NCBI RefSeq assembly: GCF_004354915.1
Contig: NZ_SMSI01000002.1
Location: forward strand, 682,001 to 746,000
Origin: Pseudohoeflea suaedae
GTDB lineage: Bacteria > Pseudomonadota > Alphaproteobacteria > Rhizobiales > Rhizobiaceae
Reading direction: 5' to 3'
DNA length: 64,000 nt
The translations under genes were made by a program, and so were the position numbers. The notes under the pieces are model-generated. The model was not told the DNA's origin. It saw nothing but the letters and a program-made list of their open reading frames with translations, and did not search any database. Positions 63,476 through 64,000 of this stretch are shown here, piece after piece; position 1 is the first letter of the stretch; each line of letters opens with the position of its first letter.

Positions 63476-64000
63476 TCAGTCAACCGAACCCGAACCGACC
63501 TCTTCTCCATTATCGGCATCGGGAGTGACGTCGAGCACCGCCGCACGCATGTCGACCTTCACGGGGCCGCGTTTGCATTCGCTCATGCAGGGTTCCGCCT
63601 TCCCTGCATATTCCGGCTCTTCAAGGCGGTCATCGGGCTTGAAACCGTCCTCATTCGGCAGATGGATGTCGCCAAAATTCTCGTTGGACAGCGTGAAATC
63701 GTCCTCTGTCACCACGTCGTTGAGATACAGGAGATAGGCGGTGATCGCGTAGACGTCGTCGTTGTTCAGGGCCCGGGCATTGCCGAAGGGCATGGCGCGC
63801 CGGACATAGTCGTAGACGGTCGACAGATAAGGCCAGTAGGATCCGATCGTCTTGACCGGCCGATCGTTTGTCAGCGTTCCCTGCCCTCCGGCAAGCACCG
63901 GCCAACGACCCGTCCCCTCACCGAAATCGCCGTGGCAGGCGGCACAGTGCTCGGTGAACAGCGCCTCCCCATCGATCGCGTTGCCCTGACCGACGGGAAG
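63476..64000 (-). CDS. soxD: SoxD-like c-type cytochrome, C-terminal part (partial)
   Basis: The last 174 codons of a gene whose start is beyond the window. A heme c site 'CAACH' (residues 19-23 of the fragment) is followed by 'RRAMPFGNARALNNDDVYAITAYLLYLNDVV' and 'LSNENFGDIHLPNEDGF', which is characteristic of the SoxD cytochrome subunit (sulfane dehydrogenase electron acceptor). M in 'RAMPF' can be the heme's axial ligand. If correct, thiosulfate/sulfur oxidation genes should lie just beyond base 64000. Confidence 0.8.
   Translation of the reverse strand, partial: LPVGQGNAIDGEALFTEHCAACHGDFGEGTGRWPVLAGGQGTLTNDRPVKTIGSYWPYLSTVYDYVRRAMPFGNARALNNDDVYAITAYLLYLNDVVTEDDFTLSNENFGDIHLPNEDGFKPDDRLEEPEYAGKAEPCMSECKRGPVKVDMRAAVLDVTPDADNGEEVGSGSVD

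Overview
This is a high-GC alphaproteobacterial chromosome segment, most likely Hyphomicrobiales (rhizobial type). That reading rests on gene content and order seen here: rlpA-dacA-tmk-holB-metG-tatD-MBL, cysG-DUF2849-cysI-DUF934, the soluble formate dehydrogenase set fdsGBA-fdhD-fdsD, and TRAP and tripartite tricarboxylate transporters. No genus is claimed. No rRNA, CRISPR array, transposase or integrase was found.

Layout. 1-4825: end of a tripartite tricarboxylate transporter operon (tctC, tctB, tctA) with an AbrB-type membrane protein and an enolase-superfamily sugar-acid dehydratase. 4826-8351: a lower-GC accessory patch with four unrecognised or weakly recognised genes (cupin-like protein, two-TM membrane protein, two HEPN-like helical proteins), bordered by degenerate copies of an intergenic repeat. 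8352-14190: aldehyde dehydrogenase, 3-hydroxyisobutyrate-dehydrogenase-like enzyme, and a TAXI-type TRAP transporter. 14392-19858: nikR and divergent nikABCDE, with a textbook NikR operator between them. 19855-23609: SbcCD/YhaNO-like nuclease-ATPase pair. 23916-24005: tRNA-Ser(UGA). 24328-27786: secreted DsrE-like protein, anmK, a small exported protein and rlpA. 27876-34564: housekeeping series dacA-tmk-holB-metG-tatD-MBL-ybaK. 34886-39276: dienelactone-type hydrolase, S9-type peptidase, two VOC proteins (one is FosX) and a LysE-type exporter.

39282-50943 is a one-carbon/oxalate block: NAD-linked formate dehydrogenase genes fused by ATGA overlaps, with a DUF4287 gene inserted between fdsB and fdsA, an OFA-family (oxalate/formate) transporter, and an NtrC-type two-component system. 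A strong sigma-54 -24/-12 element and a large inverted repeat lie in front of the OFA gene. The natural inference is that the two-component pair activates the transporter through sigma-54.

51101-55047 is assimilatory sulfite/nitrite reduction (siroheme synthase, DUF2849, hemoprotein reductase, DUF934); the cysG coding sequence contains a perfect 45-nt hairpin. 55239-63361 holds a nucleoside-deaminase-like gene and the pbpC / alpha-2-macroglobulin pair of envelope-protection genes. The window ends inside a SoxD-like diheme cytochrome c gene.
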